Assembly (NCBI GenBank): GCA_030705665.1
Contig: JAUZQA010000144.1
Coordinates: 1 to 8,760, forward strand
Source: Bacillota bacterium
GTDB lineage: Bacteria; Bacillota; Bacilli; Bacillales_B; DSM-18226
Direction of reading: 5' to 3'
Length of the DNA: 8,760 nucleotides
Positions within the stretch are counted from its first letter, which is position 1, and each line of letters starts with the position of its first letter. Made by a program: the position numbers and the translations under genes. This document shows positions 7,268 through 8,760 of this stretch, one piece after another. The notes under the pieces were generated by a model. That model made no database searches. It was not told the origin of the DNA and saw only the letters and a program-made list of their open reading frames with translations.

Positions 7268-7552
7268 TTAGTTTGCTAAATTGAAGGAGTCTTTAATTTC
7301 TTTTAATAATTGCTCTGCACCTTCACGGCTAAGAATTAACTTACCGCCTGCAAGAGACATATTGTCATCAGAAACTTCACCAGTTACTTGGCAAGTCATG
7401 TTTGGCTTATATTTCTTTAGGATGATACGCTCATCATCAACGTAGATTTCCAGCGCATCCTTTTCAGCAATCCCAAGAGTACGTCTTAATTCAATTGGAA
7501 TAACTACACGACCTAGTTCGTCGACCTTACGTACAATACCAGTAGATTTCAT
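7268..7552 (-). CDS. abrB: Transition-state regulator AbrB
   Basis: Global DNA-binding regulator that represses stationary-phase, biofilm and sporulation genes during growth. The 94 residues are nearly identical to B. subtilis AbrB through residue 61. The N-terminal swapped-hairpin domain (1-50) keeps the DNA-contacting arginines R8, R15, R23 and R24 (STGIVRKVDELGRVVIPIELRRTLGI), and C54 is present in NMTCQVTG. The C-terminal multimerisation part (GGKLILSREGAEQLLKEI) is more divergent. The start is ATG at 7552-7550, with AGAGGAG at the correct distance upstream on the minus strand; B. subtilis is sometimes annotated two residues longer, and that ATG is absent here. It is transcribed alone from a sigma-A promoter with two Spo0A boxes in the leader, so repression by Spo0A~P is expected. 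Confidence 0.98.
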   Translation of the reverse strand: MKSTGIVRKVDELGRVVIPIELRRTLGIAEKDALEIYVDDERIILKKYKPNMTCQVTGEVSDDNMSLAGGKLILSREGAEQLLKEIKDSFNLAN

Positions 7553-7599
7553 AATATTAATCTCCTCTCAAAAGCCTCTATTTTTTCTCTATCTATTAA

Positions 7600-7616
7600 T
7601 TCGTCATTATTCGACA
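7600..7616 (-). promoter_or_regulatory. Two Spo0A boxes in the abrB leader
   Basis: On the minus strand TGTCGAA (7616-7610) and TGACGAA (7606-7600) match the 0A-box consensus TGNCGAA and are spaced 10 bp apart, one helical turn. They lie about 11-27 bp downstream of the predicted abrB start. The B. subtilis abrB promoter has the same arrangement, where Spo0A~P binds and represses. Confidence 0.9.
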
Positions 7617-7633
7617 AATTTCTTAATACTATA

Positions 7634-7662
7634 ATAATACCAGCCATTCCCAAATCCGTCAA
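7634..7662 (-). promoter_or_regulatory. Sigma-A promoter of abrB
   Basis: On the minus strand TTGACG (7662-7657) and TATTAT (7639-7634) are separated by exactly 17 bp. Transcription should start near 7627, giving an abrB leader of about 75 nt that includes the Spo0A boxes. A second overlapping TATTAT three bases downstream could give a slightly shifted start. Confidence 0.85.
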
Positions 7663-7691
7663 TTATTTTATCTTAAAAATAATATTAAAAT

Positions 7692-7746
7692 TTGATTAAA
7701 AAAGCTAAGAACCTAATGTTAATAGGTTTTTCAGCTAACTAATCAA
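7692..7746 (-). terminator. Long imperfect hairpin, possible minus-strand terminator upstream of abrB
   Basis: Outer arms TTGATTA (7692-7698) and TAATCAA (7740-7746) enclose AGCT (7703-7706 and 7733-7736) and AACCTA/TAGGTT around a 7-nt loop. Read on the minus strand, the inner stem has about 12 pairs with one mismatch and one bulge, and is followed by TTTTTT. On the plus strand there is no T run after it. It lies upstream of the abrB promoter, so on the minus strand it would stop a transcript entering from the metS side. Confidence 0.45.
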
Positions 7747-7811
7747 GGAAATATTAATATTGCATAATTGGAAAAAATAATGGTCTCGTTTTGCTGTAAT
7801 TCCCCCATTAA

Positions 7812-7818
7812 TTCGACA
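7812..7818 (-). promoter_or_regulatory. Additional Spo0A-type box far upstream of abrB
   Basis: TGTCGAA on the minus strand (7818-7812) matches the 0A-box consensus. It lies in a 15-bp sequence ATTCGACAAATTTCT at 7811-7825 identical to 7609-7623 at the abrB 0A boxes. About 23 bp upstream on the minus strand is TGTTATAAA (7850-7842), an extended -10-like element. A seven-base match alone is weak, but the exact 15-bp copy makes it more notable. Confidence 0.45.
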
Positions 7819-7923
7819 AATTTCTCTCTATTTTGCGCTTCTTTATAACATTCATTAGTAGTTACCTTTTTTTGGGGGTATTTTGAATATTTTTACATAG
7901 TTCCATTTAGCTATACAGGTTTG

Positions 7924-7952
7924 TTGCAGAAAATGCCAACTTTCGGTATATT
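7924..7952 (+). promoter_or_regulatory. Candidate sigma-A promoter of metS
   Basis: TTGCAG (7924-7929) and TATATT (7947-7952) are 17 bp apart, giving a predicted start near 7959 and a leader of about 140 nt. A better -10, TATAAT at 7959-7964, lies just downstream but has no good -35 at 16-18 bp. One of the two probably drives metS. Confidence 0.5.
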
Positions 7953-7989
7953 TTGCAGTATAATATTAATATTCATTCTGCACATTATG

Positions 7990-8049
7990 TATTTAGCCTG
8001 AATCAAGATCGTAAGAAGATTTTTTATCTTTTTTAAAATCAGCTAAATA
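7990..8049 (+). promoter_or_regulatory. Structured metS leader (stem-loop of unknown role)
   Basis: TATTTAGCCTGA (7990-8001) pairs with TCAGCTAAATA (8039-8049) over 11 bp with one bulged C. Inside, AAGAT (8016-8020) and ATCTT (8026-8030) form a small hairpin followed by four T residues, which resembles a weak attenuator. I do not recognise it as a known riboswitch or T-box. Confidence 0.4.
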
Positions 8050-8050
8050 A

Positions 8051-8760
<710 letters not shown>

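Noticed and set aside
7743..7808. 21-codon minus-strand frame as a confident gene
   Set aside because: It has no clear ribosome binding site and no recognisable similarity, so it is kept only as part of the small-transcript hypothesis.

Overview
This window looks like chromosomal core from a low-GC Gram-positive, spore-forming member of the Bacillaceae (Bacillus or a close relative such as Neobacillus). Reasons: AT-rich DNA, strong AGGAGG-type ribosome binding sites with occasional TTG/GTG starts, a sigma-F-like promoter in front of the forespore gene csfB, an AbrB almost identical to the B. subtilis protein (recalled from memory) with Spo0A boxes at its promoter, and gene order that follows the B. 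subtilis segment from the rrnA operon to metS.

Layout. Positions 1-108 are the 3' part of a 5S rRNA gene, closed by a strong terminator. csfB (gin) follows as a single gene under its own candidate sporulation promoter. Next come a PLP-dependent decarboxylase-family gene (yaaO) and tmk with a 1-nt overlap. A terminator at the end of tmk runs straight into an extended -10 promoter that probably drives darA (yaaQ), holB, ricT (yaaT), yabA, trmN6 (yabB), yazA and rsmI (yabC), all on the plus strand and tightly packed or overlapping. A bidirectional terminator separates rsmI from convergent abrB on the minus strand. A non-coding stretch of about 550 bp between divergent abrB and metS holds the abrB promoter with two Spo0A boxes, a third Spo0A-type box in a 15-bp exact repeat about 200 bp further upstream, a hairpin oriented as a minus-strand terminator, and a structured metS leader. 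metS runs off the right edge.

Working together. The plus-strand run is housekeeping for replication and translation: dTMP kinase, the clamp-loader delta' subunit, the initiation brake YabA, tRNA and 16S rRNA methyltransferases and methionyl-tRNA synthetase. Signalling and developmental proteins are interleaved: the c-di-AMP receptor DarA, RicT of the RicAFT complex, CsfB and AbrB, which link the region to sporulation and biofilm control.

Compared with B. subtilis (order from memory), xpaC and yaaN are absent between csfB and yaaO, and yaaR is absent between darA and holB. The most unusual points are a possible small Spo0A-linked minus-strand transcript upstream of abrB, a four-codon reading frame coupled to holB where yaaR would be, and a 15-bp perfect hairpin between yabA and trmN6. 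I see no mobile element, CRISPR array or clearly foreign gene, and I do not think the window holds a large unknown system.
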